Shown here in pieces: positions 1 through 11,889 of a stretch of DNA of 64,000 nucleotides (its first letter is position 1; every line of letters starts with the position of its first letter). Source of the DNA: Piezodorus guildinii (Eukaryota > Arthropoda > Insecta > Hemiptera > Pentatomidae); contig CM041292.1 of assembly GCA_023052935.1 (NCBI GenBank), forward strand, positions 144,818,939 to 144,882,938. Direction: 5' to 3'. A model generated the notes under the pieces. The model made no database searches and was not told where the DNA came from. It saw only the letters and a list, made by a program, of their open reading frames with translations. Made by a program: the position numbers and the translations under genes.

Positions 1-365
1 CAGAAAAGTACAAAACTTTGGCTTGTGTCTGGCACAGAAACAAAAACATAAAAGAAATACAAACTTAAGATATAATATTATTTAAAAATAAGAATAAATA
101 AAGTTAAATAAATAACTACGATAACTTAGTATGCATATATGTTTATAATTATATAATCATTAATGTGTATCCAAAGATATATTACTATTGTGCTTCTTAT
201 GGTATAATAAGGTCACCGAGAAAAACAGAAGAAAGAAAGAGAAAGGTGAATATATATCTAAAACATTGTTTACATATTTGTTGTGGTCCTCTTTTAGAAT
301 GTGACATGACCACTATTCTAGCGTTTTGTTTACTATCAATCTGTAGATGGATGGTTGAGGAGATG
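1..365. other. AT-rich stretch without a recognised gene
   Basis: No coding segment, tRNA or recognisable repeat was seen. The right end probably holds the decayed 3' untranslated region of the minus-strand retrotransposon fragment that follows. Confidence 0.4.
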
Positions 366-1865
366 AAGGAACAGTTTGCTTTTAAATGAGGTTAAAGAAG
401 GTGCTTTGCGTATAGAGGTAGGTATGGAATTCCAGAATGATGTGGCACGCAAACTAAATGATTTTTTAAAGGATGATGTTTGATGAAAAGGAATATATGG
501 TTAGTGGACGGGGATCTTGTATTAAACGAATGTATCGATGAACAAGGGATAAGTAGGGTAAGAATGTAGGATGGATTTTTGGTATTGAAAGTACGGAATA
601 GAAAAACTCCCAAAAATACTTTCGCCGGGAAACAGGATTGAGCCACTTCAACTCGGCATACCTGTCAGAAACGCTGGAGCGCCTAGAGACCCCGAAGATG
701 AATCTAATGAAACATTTCATAAGTCTTTCCAGTCTCATTTCGAGTCCACCAGACAATCCACCGAACACCAGGCAGCAGTAATCGAAGTGGGGGAAGACAA
801 GGGACGAAACAAGGAGACGACGAACATCGAAAGGCAGTGAATCACGCAATCTTGAGAACAGTTTAAGAGTAGAGATGGAATTACGAATGATATGGGATAC
901 ATGATTATTCCAAGAAAGATTTTGGTCAAAGACAACACCAAGATTTCTAACGGTAGTATGGAAATGGATAGGTAGTCCGTTAAGGTATATTAAGGGATAA
1001 TAAGGAAGGGAATTAACGAGATGTTTGGAACCTATAATTATGGCCTTAGTTTTATCGACGTTCAGTCTTAAATCATTCTTTAATGCCCATGCGTTAATAT
1101 TATCTATGTCTTCCTGCATCTTACGAATAGCCTCAAACATCTCGCTGGGATAAAAGGAAAGGTAGATCTGGAGATCATCGGCATATAAATGATATTTTGA
1201 ATGATGGATAGAGTTAGGTAGATCATTTATATATAAAGAGAAAAGAGTCGGAGAGAGTGAGGATCCTTGTGGAACACCGCGAGTTAGTAAGAGTGGAGAA
1301 GAAGTAGGTTTATCAGGAATAATAACTGTTTGGGAACGATGAGATAGGTAGGATTGGAACCACTTTAAGACACTGTTTGATAAGGATAGATTTTCGAGTT
1401 TTGAAAGCAGGATATCATGGTTCACTAGGTCGAACGCTTTGGAAAAGTCAAATAGAACAAGGATTCTGATTTTGCGTTTATCTATGGAGGATTGGATATC
1501 TTGAGTAATTTTCAACAGGGCGGATTGTGTTGAGAAGTGAGTTCGGAAACCGGATTGGAGAGGATTTATTAGGGACTTTTGCTCTAGGAAGGTGTTGAGC
1601 TGTGAATGGACTATTCTTTCTAACGGCTTTGAGAGATTGGAGCGGATGGAAATCGGTCGGAAATCAGAAACTCTGGTTGGAACTGAAACTTTGCTAATAG
1701 GACGGATTATAGCTTTTTTCCAAGCTGTTGGAAAGGTAGAAGTCTGTAGAGAGTAGTTATAAATATGCAAAAGGATTGGAAATATGATAGGTAAGCACAA
1801 TTTGATTAATTTAACGGGAACTTGATCCGGTCCATGGTCTGTGGTTCTAGATTTCAGTACTTATT
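366..1865 (-). pseudogene. 5'-truncated CR1/Jockey-superfamily reverse transcriptase
   Basis: Reverse transcriptase part of a non-LTR retrotransposon, read leftward. The open frame runs from about 1860 (it begins ...DHGPDQVPVK with no ATG; a TAA lies just upstream) to 466. Motifs in order are KKAIIRPISK, DFRPISIRS, FDFSKAFDLVNHDILLSKL (first catalytic Asp), RGVPQGSSLSPTLF, HLYADDLQIY (catalytic YADD) and LGVVFDQNLSWNNHV. The conserved C-terminal tail (FNTRSP...) continues in another frame at about 390-646, so there is a frameshift near 560-640. The endonuclease domain and ORF1 are absent, which marks a 5'-truncated dead copy. Fragments of the same or a close family lie at 34349-35495 and 35585-35725. 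The assignment to CR1-like rather than another Jockey-group clade is tentative. Confidence 0.85.
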
Positions 1866-3127
1866 TTAGCCCTAAACTCATAATACAATTACAATCATTT
1901 AACTTCAATGCTAACAAAGTATAAATAATTACCTATCAGAAAAGAATGAAATAAAAATATTAAAAATCAAATACATGAACATTTTTTTTTTTTCAATTTT
2001 GCAGAATATTGATGTATCTTTTAAATAATTCATCATTTTTGTGGCTGATTCCTGGGCATTTTGTAATATTGTCCCGATGTCAGTGTCCTTACCAAACCTT
2101 CTTCGCTCCGCTTCGAACGAAAAGCAATCCTACAGTATATGGGGTACTATGATGTGTATGTGATACTGCATGTGTGGTACTTCCAAGTACTAATATTAAT
2201 CTGTTGGATATAAAATACAGTATATTCCAACTAAAAATAATACAATCTGTAGACGTTTATTCAGAGTTTTTTCCCTGAACATGCTCGACGATAACATGAC
2301 GCCATGACATCATTAATGAGCCCTTTTTGTCCAACTACCCAGCATGAGAAGTAATCGGTCGTGAAGCACAGATAGCGCCTACTAATTGGTCTACTAATTG
2401 GCGAATCAGGGTCAACTCTAGCTCTAAACCGTCTCATATCTATCCGGTTATAAACTAATATAAACAATAAGTGAGGTTATCAATCCCAATAATCGATGCA
2501 TCAATTGTTTTCACCTATTCTGCATATAATAAAACCAGGACCATTAAAATATTGATGATAATGGTAAATGAATTAACATTGAATAATATATGATACGTAA
2601 TAAATACACTGGGCATTGAGAAATATCTGTCACAAATATAATTGTAGGGTACCGATCTTTTTACAATGATTCCCGTGGGTACCTTCTTCTTCATTCAGCA
2701 CGAAAAACCATCACTGGGTGTCGACTTACTCAAGCAGCTTCCTCCAGTTTATTCGTTGAAGGGTTGCTATTCCTGTTCATACAATTTAGTTTTAGAATTT
2801 TTCAATATCCTGATAAAGGTATACCTTTTAAAGTCATTAAAAATATATAAATAAAATTAGAAAAAGGAATGGAATAAACTTTAAGGAGGAGAGTAGTGCA
2901 GGTTGCAGTCAAAGAAAACAATGATAATTTGTTTAGCTATTTATCGTATAGGCAAAAGGTCCTCCACTCTGGCCATTTTCCTCCTGAATCTTCCAAGCTA
3001 AGAAATCACTCTATTAATTATATTCAGTAGAGAGAAAAAATCTAGTGCTCGAAACACGTGACTTCCTCTTACCTTTATCTCAGAACTTATAAAGCTGGTA
3101 CTTTTTTTTTTTTTTTTTTTTTTTTTA
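1866..3127. other. Unassigned AT-rich stretch
   Basis: No gene was recognised. A short direct duplication of CTACTAATTGG lies near 2380-2400, and a poly(T) run of about 25 lies at 3102-3126, just before a family A fragment. Confidence 0.35.
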
Positions 3128-3373
3128 TCACTAACAATATAAAATGGTAAATTTTTCGAAACTACAAAATTAAAGATACTTTAAAGGAATGCAATTTTAA
3201 ATATCGGCATTGAAGAGCCGTTTCAGACTATTTCCAACGGAATGGTACCTACCTCATATAAAAGCGAGTTTAGTGAAATTCGTAATAGCCCTTTATGAAA
3301 AATCTTAAAAAGATTCAAAATGCAGGTCCTTCTGGTTCGCCGATTTTTTGAAAAGTTGCTGTAACACCTCAGG
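3128..3373 (-). repeat. Family A repeat, diverged partial copy (reverse)
   Basis: A diverged internal part of the window's commonest repeat. It keeps the order of landmarks seen in better copies: 'aaatatcggcatt', the 'gcgagttta' block, 'aaaagattcaaaatgca', then 'cttctggttcgccgattt'. Forward orientation is defined by the copy at 62099-62966. Confidence 0.6.
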
Positions 3374-4060
3374 AATATTATCACCATCATCTGGCGCTTG
3401 AACTCGTTACCGCTTCTGGGCCGCCACTAGTATCCTTCGCTCTATCTTTCGTAGCGTTTCTTCAGTCCCTAACGTAGAGTAAGATCCTAGCATCTTCTGG
3501 ACAGCACCCGTCGACCTAAGGTTAGGCCTCCCCACAATTCTTCTGCCACGGATTTCTTTGAATTAGGATCGTCTTGGGGACCGTAATATCCTCCATTCTC
3601 GCTACGTGTCCTATCCACCCGAGTCTCCCAATGTTGACATCTGGACTATTTAGGAGGTTGTTAAGTTCTAAGTTACTGCGTCTTCTCCGTGCTTCACCTA
3701 TTTTACGGGACCATAGATTTTTCGTAGAATCTTTCTCTCAAATATCCGAAGCCTTTTCTCATAAGTTTTTGTTATGGCCTAATCCTTTGAGCCACATAAC
3801 AAAACTGGTCGAACTAATGTTTTATAGAACATTATTTTGGTCTTCTTTGAGAGAAATCTGCTTTTAAACTGCTTCCTTAAACCTATTAGCTGCATTCATT
3901 TTTCTTTGAATTTTCTGCGGAATATCATTTTTTTCGTTAATATCTGTTCCCAAGTAGATTAAGCTGTTAACGCATTTGAAATTGAATTGGCCAACTTCAA
4001 CTTTTCAAATCTCAGGAATATACGCTTCTAAAATATGAAATTTCACTTTTGAACAACTCA
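3374..4060 (-). pseudogene. Decayed C-terminal part of a non-LTR reverse transcriptase
   Basis: Translating the minus strand across frameshifts gives a recognisable LINE C-terminal region: YLGTDINEKND, IQRKMNAANRF, a stretch resembling RRNLELNNLL, and NIGRLGWIGHVARMEDITVP. The pattern 'I-x-R-L-x-W-x-GHV-x-RM' is typical of the segment downstream of the polymerase core in several LINE clades. Stops and frameshifts break it throughout. It resembles the pseudogene at 23056-29030 in type. The clade is not resolved. Confidence 0.6.
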
Positions 4061-4639
4061 CAGTTACAGTTAGCTAATGAAGGCAGGTTTGTTTTGCACC
4101 TTTTAAAATCTAATCAAATAAAAACTTTTTTCGAGTCCTCGAAAATATAAAACCCAACTATCGAATAGTAGTAGCTGCTTGAAATGTCCGAATATTCTTA
4201 TAAATATTAAAATAAACACACGCACTCACTGAAACATCAAATACAACTCACGTCATTTCATGCTTTAGGTAGTAAATAATTTTTCTGACATTTTTTACGA
4301 GGCATGGGTCTCAGAAGTTTATCGCTCAACTTCAGGAAAGCACTTTTCCTTCGATATGAGTAAAGTTTCTATAATATGACGCCTTAAATCAGACCTTAAT
4401 ATTATTTATATATACTTCCAAACTACTCTTGAATAGCTCTCTGTACCCTAAAAATAATGAGAAATTCAGAAATTTTGAAAAGCGAAAAATACATTAATGA
4501 ACGAAAAAAAATGTATAAGATATTTAAGAATAAAGTCAAAACAATTAAAATATGATATTAGTTATTTTTGGTTATCTGGACTAATGGCTCAAAAAAAAAA
4601 AAAAAATCGCGAAACCTCTATTAGCCTCATGACAAGGGC
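4061..4639. other. No feature seen
   Basis: AT-rich sequence without coding signal or recognisable repeat, apart from homopolymer runs. Confidence 0.35.
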
Positions 4640-4960
4640 TCCTTAAATTCACTATAGGTAGCATTTCCAAGTCAAATTTAACTATTTCCAAAACAAATTT
4701 AACCATTTCCAAAATAAATTCAACCTTTTCCAAAATAAGTTCAACCTTTCCCAAGTCGAATTCAACCTTTTCCAAGTCAAACTTTAAACAATCCTTTCCA
4801 AAACAAATTCAACCTTTTCCAAAACAAATATTTCCAAACCCTTTATCTTCACAAAACATAATTCAACCTTTTCCAAGACAAATTCAACCTTTCCCAAGTC
4901 AAATTCATAACTCCATTTCACTCAATTCAAAATTCAACCTTTTCCAAACATCAAAATTCA
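4640..4960. repeat. Minisatellite with ~21-bp unit (TTTCCAARWCAAATTCAACC-like)
   Basis: Imperfect tandem copies of a roughly 21-bp unit with alternating forms TTTCCAAAACAAATTCAACC and TTCCAAGTCAAATTCAACC. Because the period is a multiple of three, the minus strand reads as a 7-residue repeat (EKVEFIL / EIVKFDL-like). This looks like a by-product of the repeat rather than a gene. Confidence 0.8.
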
Positions 4961-5882
4961 TCCCATTTTCTCTTTCCAAGTCAAAAGCCAATCCGATTCA
5001 CTCGTTTCACAAGCGAATAAATTATACTTTTATTCCATAAAATCATTGTTTATTTCAATAATTTTATTATTATAGTATGGTTATTTTCAATTAAGTCTAG
5101 AGTATGTTGCTAATGTAAACTGTCACCTGAAATCAAATGTTTTACCCCTACCAAAAATCGCATAACGCTCTTAAAGATATTTACACTCCTAAAAACTAAG
5201 ATTTCAAAACAAAAATTAATGAAGTAAACTAGTTTTAAAAAATTACTCAGTGTTTCCTAAAATGGATATTGTACTTATTGCAAATCATCGCCGCAATTTT
5301 AAGTCGCATCCGACTGATAAAATAATTTTGTTTTTGAAATAATGAACTAACTATTTATTGACCACAATTTAAATAAATTGTTAAAGATAATCCAAGATAG
5401 TATATGCTAGATCTAGGCCCTAAGAACGTCCTCGCGAAACATTCTACTCAATGAACCACTAAAATCCAGAAATACTATTGTACCTCTCATTATATAATTT
5501 AATGTCTTAGTGCGATGTCTGAGTGATTATGTTACAGGCCAAGGCATTGCAAACATTTTCATTAAGGTAAGTTAAAATAATATTCCATCTCGCGGACCTA
5601 ATCGACATCCTCTTCAAATACAAGTGCTCCGCAAACCACTTGTTGGTAACCACTTATCTAGACTATGGCTTTGCACGTGTCCCAGCCATCGCAATCTTCT
5701 TTTCTTAACATTGCTAACTATTTCAGCTTCAGAGAATAGCTTTTCAAATCCGAGTTTCTCTTTATAGTGTATCAATCAAGTTATCTGAATAGGTCTAAAT
5801 ATTTTGCTTGCTAAACCCATCTCTTCGTAGACGTTGGAGGGTTAAAGTGGGGAAGGAGAGGCTACCGCCACCCTCATCCAAA
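4961..5882. other. Unassigned stretch with one local duplication
   Basis: No gene seen. A segment of about 33 bp, 'ttgtttttgaaataatgaac' and onward, at about 5328-5360 recurs at about 6131-6163 inside a family A copy. Confidence 0.35.
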
Positions 5883-6765
5883 GATTGGTGGGCAACACAC
5901 AACTTTTACTTACTTCTCTATTTTAATCAACTTAAGAACAACTGAAAAAAATCTGGTATGGGTAACCCATGACTTTCACTTACCTCCGTTTTTAGAATCG
6001 ATTAAAGAATTTTTAAATACAGTAAGAGATAAAATTGAGTGAAACTATTAAAGACTTAATTAAATAGAATTTCTATAGAAACATGTGTTTACTAAAATAT
6101 CTATGATGTTATTATCTAAAATAATCACTTTGTTTTTGAAATAATGAACTAACTATTTATTATGAATCGGCTTTTCATCACTCTCTATTAACTTTTAAAA
6201 GCTTGTGTATGTGATAATATTTTTTCTAAAATCTTTAGCTTTCCAACGGTATATTATACATGTATATTACTGTTTTCAAGTTAAAAAACAAATAATTGTA
6301 TTTAATAAATATTTCTTCAGTTTTCTCCTTTAATTGTTTTTCGAATTCGCTCAACATGCATATTTTGCTACTATTTATCAATGCTAACAAGATAATATGG
6401 TTATTATTATATAATCTACAAAATTTATGGTACTTTAGAAGAAGAAAATTTAAAATATCGGCATTTATGCCCTGTCAGTCTATTTTAATCAGAATTAAAA
6501 CTACATGATATTAAAGCATATTAAATTTTACATCGATATAGAGAGTTTAATCAAAATCGTCGGAGCCGTTTATGAGAAAATCATAAAAAGGTGAAATATG
6601 CATGGTATAAAGTGGATCTTCTGGATAGCTGATTTAGATGAAAATGTTTTTGTAACATCTCGGGCGTATAGTTGCCTTAAATATGAAATTTCAGTTTCAT
6701 TTGACTTTTCGTTTCCGCCGGGGAGTTACCACACACAACACACACACACACACACCTTTTTGCGG
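5883..6765 (-). repeat. Family A repeat, near-complete copy (reverse)
   Basis: The reverse-oriented copy starts at the family's 3' end (AACCCATGACTTTCACTTACC, about 5969-5989). It runs through the conserved blocks (CGGCTTTTCATCACTCTC, CTTTCCAACGGTATATTATA, AAATATCGGCATTTATGCC, GGAGTTACCACACACA) and breaks off in a (CA)n tract at about 6740-6755. A second truncated end (CAACACACAACTTTTACTTAC) lies at about 5893-5913. The other family terminus is replaced by an R1-like fragment. Confidence 0.75.
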
Positions 6766-7690
6766 TATTCAGAAAGTATGCATCAAAGCAGCAGGAGTGA
6801 CCACAGCTCTAGCCCGATTATTGCCCAACGTAGGTGGACCGAGAAGTAGTCGGAGACTCATCCACTCTTTCATACTCAGCCCCGATATGGAATAACACCC
6901 TTGACACACTGACTTACAGGAGACACATGGGGTCCATTTATCGCCGAAATGTCCTGAGAGTGGTAAGTGCGTTTCGCACAGTATCTTACGAAGCTGCATG
7001 TGTAGTGGCCAGGATGCCACCCATTGAACTGCTGTCAGAGAAAAGGCAACGTACGTATAAAAGTGCTGCCCACATTCCTAGGGCCAAAGAGAGGAAGCAG
7101 ACAGTCCACAAGTGGCAGCGACGCTGGGATTTGGTAGCGAGCGGAAGGTGGACCCATAGGCTGGTACCTTGCATCCAACCCTGGATGGATAGAAACCACG
7201 GGGAAGTGGACTACTACCTGACCCAAATCCTCACTGGACATGGATGCCTCAGATCCTATCAATTAAGGTTCAAGTTGGACAATACAGCAGAATGTCCAGG
7301 ATGCCCAACAACTGACGAGACAGTAAAACACGTATTCTTCTGCTGTCCTCGCTTTCAAGTAGAAAGAGAAGAATTTCGAGGAATATGCAGATCAGAAGCT
7401 ACACCTGACAACATCGTCAACCTTATGGTAGTTTCTCAGGAGAACTGGATGGCGGGCCAACGTCTGGCTGCGGACGTCATCAAGAAATTTAGAATGGAAG
7501 AGAAGGAGAGGCGTGCCTAGAAAAATAGGGTAAGGCGCATAACAATAGGACGGCACACAGCCACTCCCCTCCACGAAGTAATGCCTAACGGTGGTCCCGT
7601 GGAGAGTGAGAAACAGGTGTAAGGAGGTGTGTAGAAATCCCACACACGGATAGGTACGGGCCTATCCGCGTCTTTTGAAGATTTCCACCT
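6766..7690 (+). pseudogene. R1-like non-LTR retrotransposon, 3' end
   Basis: A 5'-truncated ORF2 C-terminus. The first part reads IKAAGVTTALARLLPNVGGP. A frameshift at about 6890 then leads into 6834-7520, which reads SAPIWNNTL and continues to a stop at 7518-7520. Near its C-terminus is the zinc-knuckle spacing CPGCPTTDETVKHVFFCC (CCHC). The LARLMPNVGGPRSSRR-like segment and this knuckle are typical of the R1 group of insect retrotransposons. About 170 bp of GC-richer 3' untranslated sequence follows. Reverse transcriptase core, endonuclease and ORF1 are missing, so it is dead. It sits between two oppositely oriented family A copies. Confidence 0.8.
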
Positions 7691-7714
7691 ACCCTCGAAA
7701 AAACACTTTTTTGC

Positions 7715-8315
7715 TGGACTTGCGAAAACGAAACGTCCTATGAATCTGAAATTTCATATTTTAGACAACTATATGCCCTAGATGTTACAGAAACTTTTTA
7801 ATCAAAATCAGCTGACGGGAAAATCTACTTTATACCATGCAATGTTTTCTTGCAATTTTCTCAAAAGCGGACCTAACGATTTTGATTAAACTCTATATAC
7901 CTATGTAAAATTTGATGTGCTTTAATATAATGTAGGTTTCATTGATTGAAATATTGTGACAGGGCTTAAATCTTGATATTTTAAATCTTCTTCTTGTAAA
8001 GTATCTTTAAATTTGTAGATTAAAAAAAAAAAAAAAAAAAAATGGAACATCATCTTATTAGCATTGATAAATAACTGGTAAATATGCAAGTTGAACGTAT
8101 TTTATGAACTACTAAAGGAGAAAAGTGCAAACATTTTTTTTATGCAATTTATGTGTTTTTGAACACGAGAATAGTAATATAGATGTATAATATACCGCTG
8201 GATAGCAAAATATTTTAGAAAATAATTTATCTAATACACGGATATACGGATTTATTTCAAAGGTTAATGGAGAGTGATGAAAAGCCGATAAGACTGATTG
8301 TAGACGCTGAAAATA
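7715..8315 (+). repeat. Family A repeat, forward copy, 5'-truncated
   Basis: Reads in the opposite sense to the copy at 5883-6765: 'acttgcgaaaacgaaacgtcc', 'gacagggcttaaat', a poly(A) of about 20, 'atggagagtgatgaaaagcc'. Its distal end continues at 9024-9180 beyond a 0.7-kb insertion. Confidence 0.7.
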
Positions 8316-8423
8316 AGAGTATCAGAAGGCCTCGACAATTGCGTATTCATGCAAGGAAGAGAGATTAATGGAGAAGACATGTAATGAATTAAAAGAGAGG
8401 ACTGGTTAGGACGGATTACACTA

Positions 8424-8660
8424 TGTGTGGTAGAAGCACGTCAGTAGTGTGGGTTAGGAGAGAATTCACCCTGCGTGGTAGTAGCACGACAGTAGCGTGG
8501 ATAAGGAGAGAATTCGCCCTGCGTGGTAGTAGCACGACAGTAGCGTGGATAAGGAGAGAATTCGCCCTGCGTGGTAGTAGCACGACAGTAGCGTGGATAA
8601 GGAGAGAATTCGCCCTGCGTGGTAGTAGCACGACAGCAGCGAAGGTTAGAAGGAGATGAG
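8424..8660. repeat. 48-bp minisatellite, about 4.7 units
   Basis: The unit beginning GCGTGGTAGTAGCACGAC starts at 8473, 8521, 8569 and 8617, exactly 48 bp apart, with a diverged unit on the left. Middle units are almost identical, so the array amplified recently. Since 48 is a multiple of three, both strands stay open (16-residue repeats such as STTVAWIRREFALRGS). I see no other sign of coding. Confidence 0.95.
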
Positions 8661-9023
8661 AAGAAAGAAGTGAAATAAAGATATACCACATTATGATAAA
8701 AAGACAGAGGTAACCTTACCCTAGGGAGATACCTGTTGGGTGATCTGAAGATCTGTGCTAGCTCTTGGGGATGTTAGTCATCCATGTCGATAATTGACAG
8801 TGAGAGCTTTGTAAGCGGACTAGGGTCTTGGCCCTAGGTCAAATTAGCTTAAGTGATTTATTTATTCTAATAAAACAGTTATAAAGGTATAAATATTTAC
8901 AATGACATTAACTGGTAACAATATACAATTTTATAGGATATAGCGTCTTCTTATATTTGGCCGGTAAGGTATGTGGACGCCGCTAGCGCTATCTGTGAGC
9001 GAGCGTGTGCAGCATCCGCCACA
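8661..9023. mobile_element. Unidentified insertion splitting a family A copy
   Basis: Together with the 48-bp array and flank (about 8316-9023), this segment interrupts a family A copy whose two halves are otherwise continuous. It is GC-richer than its surroundings, with 'gacgccgctagcgctatctg' near its right end. No ORF, clear LTR or terminal repeat was found, so its class is unknown. Confidence 0.45.
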
Positions 9024-9180
9024 GATTATTTAATAAAACACATGTTTCTATTGAAATTCAAAATAATTAATTCTTTAAAAATTTATTTGTACCTTTAAAT
9101 GTATTTAAAAATTCTTAAATTGATTTAAACAACGAAGGTGAATGTTGTGTGTAGCGCGCAACCGATTTTTTTTTTTTTTT
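9024..9180 (+). repeat. Family A repeat, forward 3' end
   Basis: Starts with 'attatttaataaaacacatg' and ends with the decayed terminus 'aacaacgaaggtgaatgttg' followed by poly(T). It completes the copy interrupted at 8315. Confidence 0.65.
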
Positions 9181-9234
9181 CTTTCGACATCAAGCTTTAT
9201 TTGTATAGATTACATCAACACAGAATCTATTATA

Positions 9235-10432
9235 TAATTACCTACGAGAATCAGTTTTTTTTATCGGCTTTTCATCCCTCTCTGTTGACTTTGCTTATAA
9301 GATCATATTTTTTTTAAAACCACTAGCTTTATATTAATCACTTGCTTTATATTCTAAACTGCAATGGGTGCATTTATTTCTACGCGTACCATTCTTGCGA
9401 TACAACGCGTATTTTTATTACATAATATAAATTAAGTTACAGAACATATTTTATAAAAAACAGTATAATAATAACTAGTAAATAAAACTAATAAATAAAA
9501 ACTGATAAACAAATCATTTCTTATATCTAATTAACGAAATAATACTAACTAAGAAACTAAACTAAGAAACCAGAAACAAATAATAAATAATTTATTTGTT
9601 ATAACTAATTAACGAAATAATACAAACTAACTAACCAATTAACTAAACTAAGAAACCAGCTACTAACAAATTAATTACTTTATAGTAAGTATTAAATAAT
9701 AACCAATAAAGAACTAATAAATAAAATAATAACAACCGTAGTGTCAAGAAGAGAAACAGTGAAAGTAAATAAAATAAAAATTAATAATGAGTTATTGCCT
9801 AATGATGTTTGTCTAATTGTGTATAGTCCACCCGGTCCACAAAACACTAAAATTGCATAACAAAATATTTTTGCTCTTTCCTTCTTTAGTTGGTCATCAA
9901 ATTCGTCCCCTTCTATATTTAGCTGTTTCATGACAATCAGATGATATGGTAAATTTTATGAAATCTAAAAATAAGTATTTTAGAGCAAGAAAATTTAATT
10001 CGGCATTTAAGCACGGCTAGACTATTTCAATCAGAATGAAATCTACATGATATTATAGCCTATTAAATTTTAAATCGATATAGCGAGTTTAAGCAAAATC
10101 GTGACAGCCGGTTTTAAGAAAATCGTTAAAAGGTGCAAAATGCTTAGTATAAAGTAGGACTTCCGGTCAGATGATTTTAGTGAAAATGATGCTGTAACAT
10201 CTCGGGTGTATAGTTTTCTTAAACATGAAATTTCAGTATCGTAAAACGTTTCGTTTTCGTTCTGAACTTACCTAATACACACGGACACACAGACCTTTTT
10301 GCGGGACTTGGTCATTTGAACTTTGGGGATCCTAAAACGTGTATTTCCGTTGAAAACTGGATTTCAAAAATTTTCATGATCACAATACTTTCCCTTACTA
10401 TATATTTCATTTATGCGTAAGTGAAAGTAAAA
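9235..10432 (-). repeat. Family A repeat, reverse copy with internal insertion
   Basis: The left part, 9235-9345, has 'atcggcttttcatccctctc'. The right part, about 9855-10432, has the 'tcggcatttaag', 'gacctttttgcgggacttgg' and 'gcgtaagtgaaagtaaaaa' terminus. About 0.5 kb of AT-rich, internally repetitive sequence (aactaactaaccaattaac type) separates them. Confidence 0.7.
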
Positions 10433-11889
10433 ATTAAAATTAGATAGCACGATAAAAGGTGGAGTTATAGAGTGTTTTTACTTCAAAGCCCGAACTAAAT
10501 GTTAAGCTTATATATTTTTTTTTTAAACAATTACATATATCTTATATCCACTAGACACCCATGCTTCCTTCCTTCCATATTCATACACCAGTTATACCCT
10601 AAGTTTCAAAATGTAAAGCAACTGTTGGCCTAATCATAGTTTTTTAAATTTCTCCGACCAGAACTAAAATGAGTCTTCAAAGACAAGATTTTGTTTATGA
10701 AATATCGTTTCTGATGTCACAAATATAACACAGTGACCTAAAACTACCCGTCTTTCAGAGGAGCAATCTACTACGTCCCATCAAACACCAAAATATAATA
10801 ATAATAAAAAAAAAAGAATGTCAAGCAAAATAACAACTTCATTATAAAATAACGACCCTAAAGAAAGAAGAACACCGCGTCCCCATCCTTTTAGAATAAA
10901 GATTTTTTTTCCTTTCTTATTTGGAGTTGGAGATGAAAAACAGCTCTAGAGGAAGATGCAAAAAACTGAAATCAGGAAGAATAATAGAAGATTCTTCCAA
11001 CAAGAGTTGTTGGATTCAGAAATTTTTGTTTTTTATCTATAGTTTTTCTTTTCTTTAATAACTAGTAATATTGAGAATTTCATCAGTGTAAATTAGTCTC
11101 TGCCTCAAGTCTGACTGTCTACTACTATTTTGAGGAGTGTGTTTAAATAAATGTAATTTTTAAATAATATGTATAGTAAAACAGAGAATTACTTTTAAAA
11201 TGTAATACATGGGACCTTATTATTAAAGAGTTTACTTATTAACAGAAAACACGTTTTTATTATAAAATTGTCAACATACAACACACAATCCATATTCAGA
11301 ATTTCTTTGGGAGTATATTTTAATATCTTTATTGTGCTTATTACCATTTACTGTATAATGCGCTCCGGCCTACTGTATGACTTAGCTACCTCTGCACGGT
11401 ACAATTGAGTCACTTCGTCCAATGTTAGTATTTTGGTTTCTTTCAACTTTATACTATACTTTTTGAACCTGTGTCATTACAGTCCCGAAATATGTGGTCT
11501 ATTATCATTTTATCACTGTAATGAAGCCTAACAATCGGGATTTGCACATACGAAGTTGCAATAGTCATCGAATAATTTTAGAACTGATTCTAAAGTGTCT
11601 TTTTTACGCGAGGAGATCAAAAATATATCATCCTTTGTTTTAAGAGGAGAGTGATTTTTAGTTGCTCATCCTTAGATTTATACTTTCCAATAGCTATTAA
11701 ATAGTAAATAAAGGCTCGCTTCCATTTAGCCACTTCGTTGCTATGCTGGTTTTATTATAACCTTTTTAACATACAACACACAATGATATAATTTTTAGAA
11801 TTATATTGAATAACATGCTTTAATACATACAACAGAAACACAGTTATAAGCATTATTTTAAGTATTGCTGCAATAGTTCCTCAGAACGT
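10433..11889. other. Unassigned AT-rich stretch
   Basis: No gene recognised. A short direct duplication, 'caacatacaacacacaat' at about 11272 and 'taacatacaacacacaat' at about 11767, may mark an old repeat. Confidence 0.3.

Noticed and set aside
4581..4775. 64-codon minus-strand ORF with heptad-like repeats
   Set aside because: A product of the 21-bp minisatellite; no start context or homology.
8416..8691. Three overlapping repetitive ORFs on both strands
   Set aside because: Explained by the 48-bp tandem array, whose period is divisible by three.
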